Positions 52,786-61,656 are shown, counted from the first letter of the stretch. The stretch: 64,000 nt of DNA from Streptomyces nigrescens (GCA_024349765.1 AP026073.1:1984001-2048000); one strand, 5' to 3'. A program made the numbers and translations. Notes: generated by a model from the sequence alone, not told the origin.

Positions 52786-52964
52786 GCGGAGCCCCTCCCG
52801 GACCGATCGGTTGACCCCGGCATGGTAACGACGGCCCCCGCCGGTCCGCCCGGCCGGCCGGACCGGATCCACCCTCCGGGGCGATCCCGACGCGGTCTTC
52901 CGCTTACTGATCTTGGCGGAGTACGGTCCTCGCCGTACGCCCGACGCCGCGGTGCGGACGTCGT

Positions 52965-53083
52965 CCTCCCCCATGCCCGAACGGCGCGGGGGACCCCCAT
53001 CGCGCCGGGACCTGCTCAGGGGAGGACCGCCATGACGGACACCACCTCTCCCACGCCTGAACGGCGCGGGGGGACCCCCATCG
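52965..53083. repeat. Pair of REP-like palindromic units
   Basis: Two similar units of about 38 bp (52965-53002 and 53045-53083) each contain CTCCC-C-A-(T/C)GCC, a GAAC loop and GGCGCGGGGG, then GACCCCCATC. The arms pair as a hairpin. Units of this form are scattered in Streptomyces genomes. The second copy is inside the MFS gene and encodes TPERRGGTPIG. Confidence 0.65.
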
Positions 53084-54423
53084 GCAACCGGGCCGCCGCA
53101 CGGCTGGACCGTCTGCCACCGTCCCGGTGGCACCGCCGGCTCACCCTCGTCGTCGGCATCGGCGCCTTCTTCGACCTCTACGAGATCTTCCTCGGCGGAG
53201 TGCTCGCCGCCGTCCTCGCCGCACAGTGGCACCTCGGCCACACCGCGAAGTCCTGCGTGATCGCCGCCGGTTTCCTCGGCATGTTCGTCGGCGCGAACCT
53301 GCTCTCGGTGCTCGCCGACCGCCTGGGTCGGCGCCGGATGTTCCTGGTCAACCTCGGCGCCTACTCGGTGTTCTCACTGGCCTCCGCCTTCGCCCCGGAC
53401 CTGCCGTGGCTGCTGGCGCTGCGCTTCCTGGCGGGCCTCGGGCTGGGGGCCGAACTCGTGCTGGTGGACACCTATCTCGCCGAGTTCCTGCCCCGGGCGG
53501 TCCGCGGCCGGTACCTCGCCCACGCCTACACCCTCGGCTTCGTCGGCGTCCCGGTCGCCGCGCTGCTCGGCGCCCGGCTGGTGGCCGCCCACCGGCTGTT
53601 GGGCGTCGACGGCTGGCGCTGGCTGCTGGTGGCCGGTGCGCTCGGCGCCGCCTTCATCCAGCTCATGCGCCGCCAACTCCCCGAATCCCCACGGTGGTTG
53701 ACCGTGCACGGACGGCACGAGGAGGCCGAGCGGATCGTGGCCGGGCTGGAGGAGCGGGTGGCCCGGGAGACCGGCGGCAGCCTGCCCTCCGTACCCGAGA
53801 CCGAGACCGTTCCCGAGCGGCGGGTGCCGCTGGCCGCGATGTTCCGCGGCGACCTCCGCCGGCGGACCGTCATGTGGTGGATCTTCCAGATCCTGCAGAC
53901 CGTCGGCTACTACGGCTTCGGGTCGCTGGCGCCGGTGGTCCTCACCGCGAAGGGCCACACCGTCACCGAATCGCTGCTCTACGCCGCCCTGAGCTTCTGC
54001 GGCTACCCGCTCGGCTCCGCGCTGTCCGTCCCGCTCATCGACCGGATCGAGCGCCGCACCCTGATCATCGCCTCCGCCCTGGCCATCGCCGGCTGCGGCC
54101 TGGCCTTCGGCTTCGCCGACGCCACCTGGGCCATCGTCGCCTTCGGCTTCCTGCTGACGGTGGCCAGCAACGTCTTCTCCAACGCCTTCCACGTCTACCA
54201 GACGGAGATCTTCCCGACCGGCCTGCGCAGCAGTGCGATCGGCATCGCCTACTCGGTCTCCCGGCTCACCTCGGTCGTCCTGCCGTTCGTGGCCCTCCCC
54301 GTCCTCACCGAGCTCGGCCCCGCCGCGGTCTTCACCGGGTCCGCCGCGCTGATGCTGCTGCTGTGCGCGAACGTGGCGGCGCTGGGACCGCGCAGCACGG
54401 GACGCAGCCTGGAACGGATCTGA
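53032..54423 (+). CDS. MFS transporter (sugar-phosphate/aromatic acid type)
   Basis: A 463-residue, 12-helix transporter. Motifs include FFDLYEIFLGGVLAAV in helix 1, the loop 2-3 signature ADRLGRRRM, GLGLGAELVLVDTYLAEFLPRAVRG at the helix 4/5 region and YQTEIFPTGLRSSAIGIAYSVSRL in the second half, as in the metabolite:H+ symporter group. The ATG at 53032 follows GGGGAGG. The first ~20 residues are encoded by a REP-like palindrome, probably an insertion that extended the N-terminus. Confidence 0.9.
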   Translation: MTDTTSPTPERRGGTPIGNRAAARLDRLPPSRWHRRLTLVVGIGAFFDLYEIFLGGVLAAVLAAQWHLGHTAKSCVIAAGFLGMFVGANLLSVLADRLGRRRMFLVNLGAYSVFSLASAFAPDLPWLLALRFLAGLGLGAELVLVDTYLAEFLPRAVRGRYLAHAYTLGFVGVPVAALLGARLVAAHRLLGVDGWRWLLVAGALGAAFIQLMRRQLPESPRWLTVHGRHEEAERIVAGLEERVARETGGSLPSVPETETVPERRVPLAAMFRGDLRRRTVMWWIFQILQTVGYYGFGSLAPVVLTAKGHTVTESLLYAALSFCGYPLGSALSVPLIDRIERRTLIIASALAIAGCGLAFGFADATWAIVAFGFLLTVASNVFSNAFHVYQTEIFPTGLRSSAIGIAYSVSRLTSVVLPFVALPVLTELGPAAVFTGSAALMLLLCANVAALGPRSTGRSLERI

Positions 54424-54450
54424 CCGGGCCGCGCCCCGCGCTGCTGCCGC

Positions 54451-54762
54451 TCATCCGCCGGCGGACGTCACCGACGTGCTCTCGTAGTGCTTCATCTCCT
54501 CGATGTCACCGATGTACGGCCTGACGTGGGCGAGGAAGGCGGGGAAGTGCGGGCCGCCGCGGAAGCCCTTGAGGTGGTCCTCCACGGAGGTCCACTCGAT
54601 GCGCAGGATGTAGTGCTCGGGCTCCTCCACCCCGTGCGCCAGGTCGTACCCGAGGCACTCGGGCGCCGCGTCGAGCTGCTCGGAGGCCGCCGCGTACGCC
54701 TGCTCGAAGGCGGCCCGGCGCGCGGGGTCGGTGATCGTGTAACGGATGTACTCGGTCGTCAT
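54451..54762 (-). CDS. ABM-domain (antibiotic biosynthesis monooxygenase-like) protein
   Basis: A 103-residue dimeric alpha+beta barrel protein: EYIRYTITDPARRAAFEQAYAAASEQLDAAPECLGYDLAHGVEEPEHYILRIEWTSVEDHLKGFRGGPHFPAFLAHVRPYI. The order of strand-helix-strand is that of quinol monooxygenases such as YgiN and ActVA-Orf6. The ATG overlaps the stop of the NmrA gene by one base (TGATG), so the two are coupled. It may oxidise a small quinone-like compound. Confidence 0.85.
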   Translation of the reverse strand: MTTEYIRYTITDPARRAAFEQAYAAASEQLDAAPECLGYDLAHGVEEPEHYILRIEWTSVEDHLKGFRGGPHFPAFLAHVRPYIGDIEEMKHYESTSVTSAGG

Positions 54763-55649
54763 CAGTGGTTCTCCTGAGAGGGGGCGGAACCGGCCCGCAG
54801 GGCGGTCGCGTGGTCGGCGAGGAAGGTTTCGATCGGGAGGGCCGGGCGGCCGAGCAACCGGGGAACGGTGTCGGAGACCGCCCGGGCCGCACCGGACGCA
54901 TAGAGGCCGTAGAGCTCGACCAGCCCGTCGGCCTGCCACGCGGACATACCCGTGCCGAGCAGGGCGGTACGGGCCTGCTCCGGCGTGAGCGCACGGTAGG
55001 TCAGCGGCCGGCCGAGGGCCGCGCCGAGCCGCTCGGCGATCTCGTCGTGGTCCATCGCCCGCGGGCCGGTCACGTCGAGCACCGCGCCCTCGTGGCCGTC
55101 CGTGGTGAGCACCGTGGCGGCGACCTCGGCGATGTCGCGGGCGTCCACGTACGACACCGCGGCGTCGCCGGCGGGCAGCGCCAGCGTGCCGGTGCGCCGC
55201 AGGTCCGGCAGCAGCGCGAGGAAGTTCTGCAGGAACCCGTTCGGCGCGAGCACCGTCCACGGCAGGCCGCTGCCCTCGAGGTGGTCGAGCGCCGCGGTGT
55301 GCGCGTCGAAGAACCGCACCGGGACGGTCCGGCGCCGCACACCGATCGCCGCCTGGAGGACGACCTTGGGGCGGCCGGCCCCGGCGACCGCGTCGATCAC
55401 GTTCCGGGCCTGCCGTGCGGCGTCCGGGCCGACCGGAGTCAGCAGGTGGACCGCCTCGATCCCGGCCGCGGCCGCGGCCAGCGATCCGGCGTCGTTCAGG
55501 TCCGCGACCACCGGCTCGACGCCGTCGTCCCACTCGGCGGGCGCCTCGCCCGCGTCACGTACCAGCGCACGGACCGCGGCGCCGCGGGCGCGCAGCGCGC
55601 GCACCAGCGGCCGGCCGACGGTGCCGGTCGCGCCTGTCACCAGAATCAT
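54762..55649 (-). CDS. NmrA-like NAD(P)-binding protein
   Basis: A 295-residue atypical SDR. The Rossmann loop is GATGTVG at 6-12; further QAAIGVRRRTVPVRFFDAH, PWTVLAPNGFLQNFLA and VDARDIAEVAATVL fit the NmrA/QOR2 group, which lack the catalytic Tyr and often sense redox state or reduce quinones. It is coupled to an ABM-domain gene and divergent from a LysR gene, a unit that suggests quinone or electrophile stress response (inference). Confidence 0.9.
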   Translation of the reverse strand: MILVTGATGTVGRPLVRALRARGAAVRALVRDAGEAPAEWDDGVEPVVADLNDAGSLAAAAAGIEAVHLLTPVGPDAARQARNVIDAVAGAGRPKVVLQAAIGVRRRTVPVRFFDAHTAALDHLEGSGLPWTVLAPNGFLQNFLALLPDLRRTGTLALPAGDAAVSYVDARDIAEVAATVLTTDGHEGAVLDVTGPRAMDHDEIAERLGAALGRPLTYRALTPEQARTALLGTGMSAWQADGLVELYGLYASGAARAVSDTVPRLLGRPALPIETFLADHATALRAGSAPSQENH

Positions 55650-55721
55650 GCATCCCCCAGGGTCAACGGGCTTGTTCTGCTTGGTCGTTCGGCCCGGACC
55701 ACGCTATGGGGGGCACCGCCG

Positions 55722-55766
55722 GTCGACAAGCGCAGCTTGTTGTCGATCGACAAGGCGGGCTTGTCG
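55722..55766. promoter_or_regulatory. Tandem dyads between nmrA-like and lysR genes
   Basis: Dyad ACAAGC-GCA-GCTTGT (55725-55739) and dyad TCGACAAG-GCGGG-CTTGTCGA (55746-55766), 21 bp apart, share the half-site TCGACAAG. Two related sites on the same face of the helix in a divergent region are typical of LysR regulatory and activation sites. Confidence 0.65.
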
Positions 55767-55800
55767 ACGGGTGGGCCGGGCGGCCGTACCATGCCGTCGC

Positions 55801-56727
55801 ATGGAACCCGAGCTGCGCCAGATGCGGTACTTCGTGGCGGTGGCCGAGCGCCGCAGCTTCACCCGCGCCGCCGAGGACGTGTACGTCGCCCAGCAGGCGC
55901 TCAGCCAGCAGATCAAGGCGCTGGAGGACACCCTCGGCGTACGGCTGCTCGACCGCACCTCCCGCCGGGTCGAGCTCACGCCGGCCGGCGCCGCCTACCT
56001 GGCCGACTGCAAGCGGCTGCTCTCCGCCGCCGGCCGCGCGGCCCAGCACGCCCGGGCGGTGGCGGACGGTGAGGCCGGGAAGCTGCGCATCGCCTACACG
56101 GTCACCGCGGTGTACGAGACCCTCCCGGCGCTCACCGCCCACCTCGCCGCGCGGGCGCCCCGGTTGAAGGTGGAGACCCGGGAGATCTTCGCCTCCGACG
56201 TCTGCCGGATGCTGCGGGACGAGCGCTGCGACCTCGCGCTCGCGCCCAGGGCCGGCTACCCGAAGGGGATCGCCCGGCGGACCGTGCGGCGGGAGCCGCT
56301 GATGGCGGCGGTCGGCGACGGCCATCCGTCCGCCGGCGCCCCGGCCATGGAGCTCGCCGGGCTGCGCGACGAGACGTTCCAGTTGTGGCCGCGCGACATG
56401 GCGCCCGGCTACTACGACGCGGTGGCCGGTGCCTGCCGGGCCGCCGGGTTCGAGCCGGTGCTCGACGAGACCGCCTCCGGCTCCAACGCCTGGGCCGGCA
56501 TCGCGGCCGGGCGCGGCGTCAACCTCGTCGTGGCCTCGCTCGCCCGCCAACTCCCGCGCGGCATCACCCTCGTGCCGCTCACGGAGCCCGCGCCGGTGCT
56601 CCGCCTGGACGCCGTCTGGCGGGCCGAGCATCCGCATCCGGCGGTGTCCCGCGTCCTCGACGGATGCGCGGAGCTCTGGCCCGGAGAGCGGACCGACGGC
56701 GTCAGTGCGCGTCCAGCGTCACCGTGA
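55801..56727 (+). CDS. LysR-family transcriptional regulator
   Basis: A 308-residue regulator. The winged helix-turn-helix at about 5-65 (LRQMRYFVAVAERRSFTRAAEDVYVAQQALSQQIKALEDTLGVRLLDRT) is canonical. The co-inducer domain from about 90 has LRIAYTVTAVYETLPALTAHLAARAPRL. The ATG at 55801 is the only good start before the HTH. It is divergent from the NmrA/ABM pair and probably controls them through the tandem dyads. Its 3' end overlaps the convergent GntR gene by 26 bp. Confidence 0.92.
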   Translation: MEPELRQMRYFVAVAERRSFTRAAEDVYVAQQALSQQIKALEDTLGVRLLDRTSRRVELTPAGAAYLADCKRLLSAAGRAAQHARAVADGEAGKLRIAYTVTAVYETLPALTAHLAARAPRLKVETREIFASDVCRMLRDERCDLALAPRAGYPKGIARRTVRREPLMAAVGDGHPSAGAPAMELAGLRDETFQLWPRDMAPGYYDAVAGACRAAGFEPVLDETASGSNAWAGIAAGRGVNLVVASLARQLPRGITLVPLTEPAPVLRLDAVWRAEHPHPAVSRVLDGCAELWPGERTDGVSARPASP

Positions 56728-57451
56728 AGGAGAAGCGGTCCCCCCGGTAGTGAATACGCGCGACGTCGACCGGCCGTCCGTCGGCGTCGTAGGTGACGCC
56801 CGTGTAGTCGAGGATCGGGCTGAGCAGGGGGACCTCCAGGAGGCGGGCGGTCTCCGGATCGGCGAGGCGGGCCTCGACCGTGTCGGTGATCCGGCTGATC
56901 CGGACGCCCACCGCGTCCCGCAGCACCTTCGTCATCGGCCAGCGCAGCAGGTCCGCCGGGTCGATCCGCTCCGCGACGTCGGGGCGTACGTAATTGCGCG
57001 CGTGATTGGTGGGCTCGCCCGTCTTCTCGTCGCTGCGCAGCCGGCGGAACCCGGCCACCTCCGTCAACTCCGGGAAGTACTCGGCCAGTTCGGCGGGAAC
57101 CGCGACCGGACCGTGGTCCAGCAGCTCGGTGGTCATCCCGGACTGCTGGGCCACGATCGCGTCCACCGAGCCGAGCAGCCGCACCGGCGCACCGCGCCGC
57201 GCACCCGGCTCGATGAAGGTGCCGCGGCGCCGGTGCCGGCTGATCAGCCCCTCCGCCTCCAGCTCCTTGAGCGCCTGCCGCATGGTCAGCACGCTCACGC
57301 CGTAGTGCGCCGCGAGCGCGTCCTCGGTGGGCAGCCGCAGCGGGGCGTCGGGGGAGCGGCCCAGTATGGAGGCGCGCAACGACTGCGAGACCTGGTACCA
57401 CAGCGGCAGCTTGCGGTTCAGGGCGAGCGAGTCGGGAGCGAAGGTGGTCAC
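56702..57451 (-). CDS. GntR-family regulator with UTRA domain
   Basis: A 249-residue HutC-type regulator. Winged helix-turn-helix at about 15-75 (PLWYQVSQSLRASILG...LPTEDALAAHYGVSVLTMRQALKELEAEGLISRHRRRGTF), then a UTRA ligand-binding domain of about 150 residues (GFRRLRSDEKTGEPTNHARNYVRPD, ILDYTGVTYDADGRPVDVARIHYRGDRFSF). It sits 16 bp downstream of hmgA on the same strand, so it is probably in the same operon and may sense homogentisate or another aromatic. Confidence 0.9.
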   Translation of the reverse strand: MTTFAPDSLALNRKLPLWYQVSQSLRASILGRSPDAPLRLPTEDALAAHYGVSVLTMRQALKELEAEGLISRHRRRGTFIEPGARRGAPVRLLGSVDAIVAQQSGMTTELLDHGPVAVPAELAEYFPELTEVAGFRRLRSDEKTGEPTNHARNYVRPDVAERIDPADLLRWPMTKVLRDAVGVRISRITDTVEARLADPETARLLEVPLLSPILDYTGVTYDADGRPVDVARIHYRGDRFSFTVTLDAH

Positions 57452-57467
57452 GAGCGGTCCCCGGGTG

Positions 57468-58793
57468 TCACGGGCGGAAGTGGCGCTGGAGACCCTGCCA
57501 TACGTCGTCGTAGCCGCGCTGCAGGTGGCCGGCGTCCCGGGCCTGCGCGGTGAGGGTCAGCGGCCACCGGGTCTCGAACATGAACGCCAGCCCGTCGTCG
57601 ATCTTCTGCGGCACCAGCTCGGCGGCGCTCGCCCGGTCGAACGTCTCCCGGTCGGGCCCGTGCGCCGACATCATGTTGTGCAGTGACCCGCCGCCCGGTA
57701 CGAAGCCCTCCGCCTTGGCGTCGTAGGCGCCCTCGATCAGGCCCATGTACTCGGTCATCACATTGCGGTGGAAATAGGGCGGCCGGAAGGTGTCCTCACC
57801 GACCAGCCACCGCGGTGCGAAGACCACGAAGTCCACACCGGCCAGCCCCGGGGTGTCGGACGGCGAGGTCAGCACCGTGAAGATCGACGGGTCCGGGTGG
57901 TCGTAGCTGATCGAGCCGATGACGTTGAAGCGCCGCAGGTCGTAGACGTACGGCGCGTGGTTGCCGTGCCAGGCGACGACGTCCAGCGGCGAGTGGTCGT
58001 AGGTGGCGGTCCAGAGGCTGCCGCAGAACTTGTTGACGACCTCGACCGGGCCCTCGACGTCCTCGTAGGCGGCCACCGGGGCCCGGAAGTCCCGGGCGTT
58101 GGCCAGGCCGTTGGCGCCGATCGGGCCGAGGTCGGGGAGCCGGAAGGGCTGCCCGTAGTTCTCGCAGACGTAGCCCCGCGCGGTCGCGTCCAGCAGCTCG
58201 ACGCGGAACCGCACCCCGCGCGGGATCAGCGCCACCTCGCCCGGTACCGCGCGCAGCAGCCCGAGCTCGGTGCGCAGCAGCAGCCCGCCCCGCTCGGGGA
58301 CGATCAGCAGCTCGCCGTCCGCGTCGCTGAACACCCGCCGCTCCATGGCGGAGTTGGCGTGGTAGAGGTGCACGGCCATACCGCTGCGCTGCGTCGCGTC
58401 GCCGTTGCCGCCCAGCGTCCACAGGCCGTCGAGGAAGTCCGTCGGGCCCTCGGGAGCGGGCAGCGGGTTCCAGCGCAGCCGGTTGGGGTCGGGGACGCAC
58501 TCGGTGAACGGCGCCGAGCGCACCGCGCGGGGCTCGACGCGGACGAACGGCGGATGGGCGGCCGACGGGCGGATGCGGTACAGCCAGGAGCGGTGATTGG
58601 TCGCCCGCGGTTCGGTGAACGCCGAGCCGCTGAGCTGCTCGGCGTACAGCCCGAGCGGGGCCCGCTGGGGCGCGTTGCGGCCCAGCGGAAGCGCGCCCGG
58701 GACGGCCTCCGAGCTGTGCTCGTTGCCGAACCCGGTGGCGTACACCAGTCCTTCGGCCGTCTTCCTCGCCTGCTCGTTGGCCGTGCCTGTCAT
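57468..58793 (-). CDS. hmgA: Homogentisate 1,2-dioxygenase
   Basis: A 441-residue Fe(II) dioxygenase that opens the ring of homogentisate to maleylacetoacetate in tyrosine/phenylalanine breakdown. Iron ligands are expected in [15 protein letters not shown] (His, Glu) and [11 protein letters not shown] (His), both present. It starts with [19 protein letters not shown], the usual N-terminus of the family. The gene is followed by a GntR regulator and is divergent from a TetR gene, with a clean operator-like dyad between. hpd and fumarylacetoacetase genes are not in the window. Confidence 0.95.
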   Translation of the reverse strand: MTGTANEQARKTAEGLVYATGFGNEHSSEAVPGALPLGRNAPQRAPLGLYAEQLSGSAFTEPRATNHRSWLYRIRPSAAHPPFVRVEPRAVRSAPFTECVPDPNRLRWNPLPAPEGPTDFLDGLWTLGGNGDATQRSGMAVHLYHANSAMERRVFSDADGELLIVPERGGLLLRTELGLLRAVPGEVALIPRGVRFRVELLDATARGYVCENYGQPFRLPDLGPIGANGLANARDFRAPVAAYEDVEGPVEVVNKFCGSLWTATYDHSPLDVVAWHGNHAPYVYDLRRFNVIGSISYDHPDPSIFTVLTSPSDTPGLAGVDFVVFAPRWLVGEDTFRPPYFHRNVMTEYMGLIEGAYDAKAEGFVPGGGSLHNMMSAHGPDRETFDRASAAELVPQKIDDGLAFMFETRWPLTLTAQARDAGHLQRGYDDVWQGLQRHFRP

Positions 58794-58815
58794 CGCGCGC
58801 TCCCGCCGCTCAAGG

Positions 58816-58839
58816 AATCCTATGGAAGACCTTAGGATT
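58816..58839. promoter_or_regulatory. Candidate operator between hmgA and tetR
   Basis: Perfect 7-bp arms AATCCTA (58816-58822) and TAGGATT (58833-58839) separated by 10 bp. It is the only AT-rich dyad in the gap and lies 23 bp upstream of hmgA, within reach of both divergent promoters. Confidence 0.65.
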
Positions 58840-58895
58840 GCGCGGGAGGGCCGTCAACGGACACTCCCGGCCGGAAGGCCGGGCAGGATGGACGG

Positions 58896-59531
58896 GTGCA
58901 GCAGCCGACCCCGCGCCCCGACCGGCCGCCCCGCTCCCTGCGCCGCGCCCCCGTGCAGCGGCGCAGCGCCCAGCGCCTGGCCCGCATCCTCGACGCCTGC
59001 GCCGAACTCCTCGACGAGACCGGCTACGAGGAACTGAGCACCCGGGCCGTGGCCGGCCGGGCCGGCGTCCCGATCGGCTCGGTCTACCGCTTCTTCCCCA
59101 ACAAGCGGGCCATGGCGGAGGCGCTCGCCCACCGCAACCTCGATGCCTACGCGGACCGGATCACCGCCCGGCTGACCGCGCCGGAGGGGCAGCGCCTGGA
59201 GTGGCGCCGGGCGATGGACGTCGTGGTCGACGAGTACCTCGCGATGAAGCGGACGGTGCCGGGGTTCGCGCTGGTCGAGTTCACGGTCCCCGCCCCGCGC
59301 GAGTCCCGCCAGGCGAACTACGAGGTCGCGGACCGCCTCCTGGCCCTCCTCGCGGGGCGCCTCGGCCTGGACCCGGCCGACGCACGGCTCCGCACGGCCT
59401 TCCTGGTCGGCGTCGAAACGGCTGACGCGTTGCTGCAGCTGGCGTTCCGCGTCGACTCGGCCGGTGACCCGGCCGTTGTCGCGGAGGCGAAGTCGCTGCT
59501 GCGGGCGTATCTGTCCCAGTACCTGGATTGA
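58896..59531 (+). CDS. TetR/AcrR-family transcriptional regulator
   Basis: A 211-residue repressor. DNA-binding part at about 25-70 (RLARILDACAELLDETGYEELSTRAVAGRAGVPIGSVYRFFPNKRAMAEAL), ligand part beyond it. The GTG at 58896 follows a purine-rich site; a nearby ATG at 58888 is in another frame. It is divergent from hmgA and is the best candidate for binding the dyad at 58816-58839. Its stop is directly followed by the repeat block. Confidence 0.9.
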   Translation: MQQPTPRPDRPPRSLRRAPVQRRSAQRLARILDACAELLDETGYEELSTRAVAGRAGVPIGSVYRFFPNKRAMAEALAHRNLDAYADRITARLTAPEGQRLEWRRAMDVVVDEYLAMKRTVPGFALVEFTVPAPRESRQANYEVADRLLALLAGRLGLDPADARLRTAFLVGVETADALLQLAFRVDSAGDPAVVAEAKSLLRAYLSQYLD

Positions 59532-59534
59532 TGC

Positions 59535-60095
59535 CTTCCCGCGTACTTGTCTGCGGCGCCGCGGGTGTTGTTCGCCGTTGCGCGCTTTGCGGCGCCTCCC
59601 ACGTACTTGGCCGTCCCGCCGCGGGGCTCGCTCGCCGTTGCGCCTGCGGCGGGCTGGGTGGGTGTCGGGTGCGGTGACGGGCCTCCGGGGCCGGTTGTGT
59701 GGACTGCTGACGCTTTACGTCCACACAACCGGCCCCTCCGGCCCGTCCCCTCCCGTTGGAGGAGTGGGAAAGGCCGGTGGGGGTGTACGTAATGCCACGT
59801 GCGTGCAGCCAACAGACCAGGTCCGCCCCCAACCAGCTCAGAAACTCCCACCCACGGGAGGGGGTGGACCGGAGGACGAAGTCTGGAGGGCCGGCACCGC
59901 ACCCGACACACAAACGCCCGCCGCCAGGCGCAACGGCGAACAACACCCGCGGCGGGAGAGACGGGTACGTGCGGGGCGCCGCAAAGCGCGCAACGGCGAG
60001 ACGCCCCGCGGCGGGAGAGACGGGTACGTGCGGGGCGCCGCAAAGCGCGTAACGGCGAGCAACAACCGCGGCGGGACAGCCAAGTACGTGGGATG
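59535..60095. repeat. Inverted clusters of ~59-bp repeats around a long hairpin
   Basis: The block is non-coding. The right arm (59895-60095) has a leader CACCGCACCCGACAC and three tandem copies of a 59-60-bp unit starting (C/T)AACGGCGA at 59931, 59991 and 60050; each contains CCGCGGCGGG, GTACGTG and, between copies, GGCGCCGCAAAGCGCG. The left arm (59535-59676) has the same leader and two copies on the opposite strand. The centre (59677-59894) contains a long hairpin. Frames in it yield Arg/Ala/Gly-rich repeats with no family. Confidence 0.85.
59677..59746. other. Long hairpin at the centre of the repeat block
   Basis: An 18-bp perfect stem (59687-59704 with 59719-59736) and, after a 3x3 internal loop, 7 further pairs (ACGGGCC 59677-59683 with GGCCCGT 59740-59746). 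The 14-nt loop is TGCTGACGCTTTAC. No U-tract follows, so this is not a simple terminator; it could be a structured RNA or a cruciform. Confidence 0.7.
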
Positions 60096-60216
60096 ACCTG
60101 CAGTTTTGCGCGTATTGCTCGCGTGTCAAGGCCTTGTTAACAAAAGTTTGCGGGTCCTAACGTGCCTGGACCGCCACCCCCGGCAGATGTTCAAGGGCGA
60201 ACGTGAGGTACCTCAA

Positions 60217-61656
60217 ATGTTGACGATCCTCGGATTCGTCATGATCGGTGCATTCCTGGTGCTGATCATGATGAAGAAGATGTCACCGATGGCAGCGCTG
60301 GTGCTGATTCCCGCGCTGTTCTGCGTCCTGGTCGGACAGGGCGCGCACCTGGGCGACTACGTCCTCAAGGGCATCGGAGACCTGGCCCCCACGGCCGCGA
60401 TGCTGATGTTCGCGATCATCTACTTCGGAGTGATGATCGACGTCGGGCTCTTCGACCCGGTCGTCCGCGGCATCCTCCGGTTCTGCAAGGCGGACCCGGT
60501 CCGGGTCGTGGTCGGTACCGCGCTGCTCGCCGCGATCGTCTCGCTCGACGGTGACGGCTCCACCACCTTCATGATCACCGTTTCGGCGCTCTACCCGCTC
60601 TACAAGCGGCTGAAGATGAGCCTGGTCGTCATGACCGGCGTCGCGGCCACCGCCAACGGCGTGATGAACACCCTCCCGTGGGGCGGGCCGACCGCCCGTG
60701 CCGCCACCGCGCTCAAGCTGGACGCCGGTGACATCTTCGTGCCGATGATCCCGGCCCTGGCCGTCGGGCTGGTCGCGGTCTTCGCGCTCGCGTACGTCCT
60801 CGGCCGGCGCGAGCGCAAGCGGCTCGGTGTGCTGACGCTCGGGGAGACCCGGGTGGTCGAGGAGACCGTCGAGGAGAAGGAGACCGAGCAGGTCCTGGTC
60901 GGCGCGGGCGCCGGCGGGACGGGTGCGAGGGCGGGCGTCTCGCGTGGCACCGGCGGTTCCGGGGGCACGGGAACGGACACCGGAGCGGACGCCGGCGACG
61001 GTGGTGGCGAGGGCCTCCAGGGACTGGACCCGCACCGGGCGACCCTGCGGCCCAAGCTCTACTGGTTCAACGCCGCGCTCACCGTCGCGCTGCTCACCCT
61101 GCTCATCCTGCAGACGCTGCCGATCCCGGTGCTGTTCCTGCTCGGTGCCGCGCTCGCGCTGACCGTCAACTTCCCGCACATGAAGGACCAGAAGGCCCGG
61201 GTCGCGGCGCACGCCGAGAACGTGCTCAACGTCTCCGGCATGGTCTTCGCCGCCGCCGTCTTCACCGGTGTGCTCACCGGCACCGGCATGGTCGAGCACA
61301 TGGCCCGCTGGCTGGTGTCCGGGATCCCGGACGCGCTCGGCCCGCACATGGGCCTGGTCACCGGCGTCCTCAGCATCCCGCTGACGTACTTCATGTCCAA
61401 CGACGGCTTCTACTTCGGCATCGTGCCGATCCTCGCCGAGGCCGGTGCCGCGCACGGTGTCGCGCCGGTGGAGATCGCCCGGGCCTCCCTCGTCGGGCAG
61501 GCGCTGCACATGTCCAGCCCGCTGGTCCCCGCCGTCTACGTCCTCGTCGGCATGGCGAAGGTCGAGTTCGGCGACCACACCAGGTTCACCGTCAAGTGGG
61601 CGGCCCTGACGTCCCTGGTCGTCCTGGGGGCCGGTCTGCTCTTCGGCATCCTCTAG
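60217..61656 (+). CDS. CitMHS-family metal-citrate/H+ symporter
   Basis: A 479-residue transporter with about 11-12 helices. The family hallmark region SLDGDGSTTFMITVSALYPLYKRL and GVMNTLPWGGPTARAATAL are present, and the second half has SIPLTYFMSNDGFYFGIVPI. Such proteins import divalent metal-citrate complexes. Between the two halves (about residues 225-270) is a Gly/Thr/Asp-rich, low-complexity cytoplasmic loop. ATG 60217 follows GTGAGGT; ATG 60187 in the same frame is an alternative. It directly follows the repeat block, in which its promoter may lie. Confidence 0.9.
   Translation: MLTILGFVMIGAFLVLIMMKKMSPMAALVLIPALFCVLVGQGAHLGDYVLKGIGDLAPTAAMLMFAIIYFGVMIDVGLFDPVVRGILRFCKADPVRVVVGTALLAAIVSLDGDGSTTFMITVSALYPLYKRLKMSLVVMTGVAATANGVMNTLPWGGPTARAATALKLDAGDIFVPMIPALAVGLVAVFALAYVLGRRERKRLGVLTLGETRVVEETVEEKETEQVLVGAGAGGTGARAGVSRGTGGSGGTGTDTGADAGDGGGEGLQGLDPHRATLRPKLYWFNAALTVALLTLLILQTLPIPVLFLLGAALALTVNFPHMKDQKARVAAHAENVLNVSGMVFAAAVFTGVLTGTGMVEHMARWLVSGIPDALGPHMGLVTGVLSIPLTYFMSNDGFYFGIVPILAEAGAAHGVAPVEIARASLVGQALHMSSPLVPAVYVLVGMAKVEFGDHTRFTVKWAALTSLVVLGAGLLFGIL

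Noticed and set aside
59535-60095. CRISPR array
   Set aside because: The units are adjacent without unique spacers of constant length, the two clusters are in opposite orientation, and no cas gene is present.
59281-60129. Open frames across the 59-bp repeats on both strands
   Set aside because: Their Arg/Ala/Gly/Thr-rich products just mirror the repeat unit; no start site or known domain was found.
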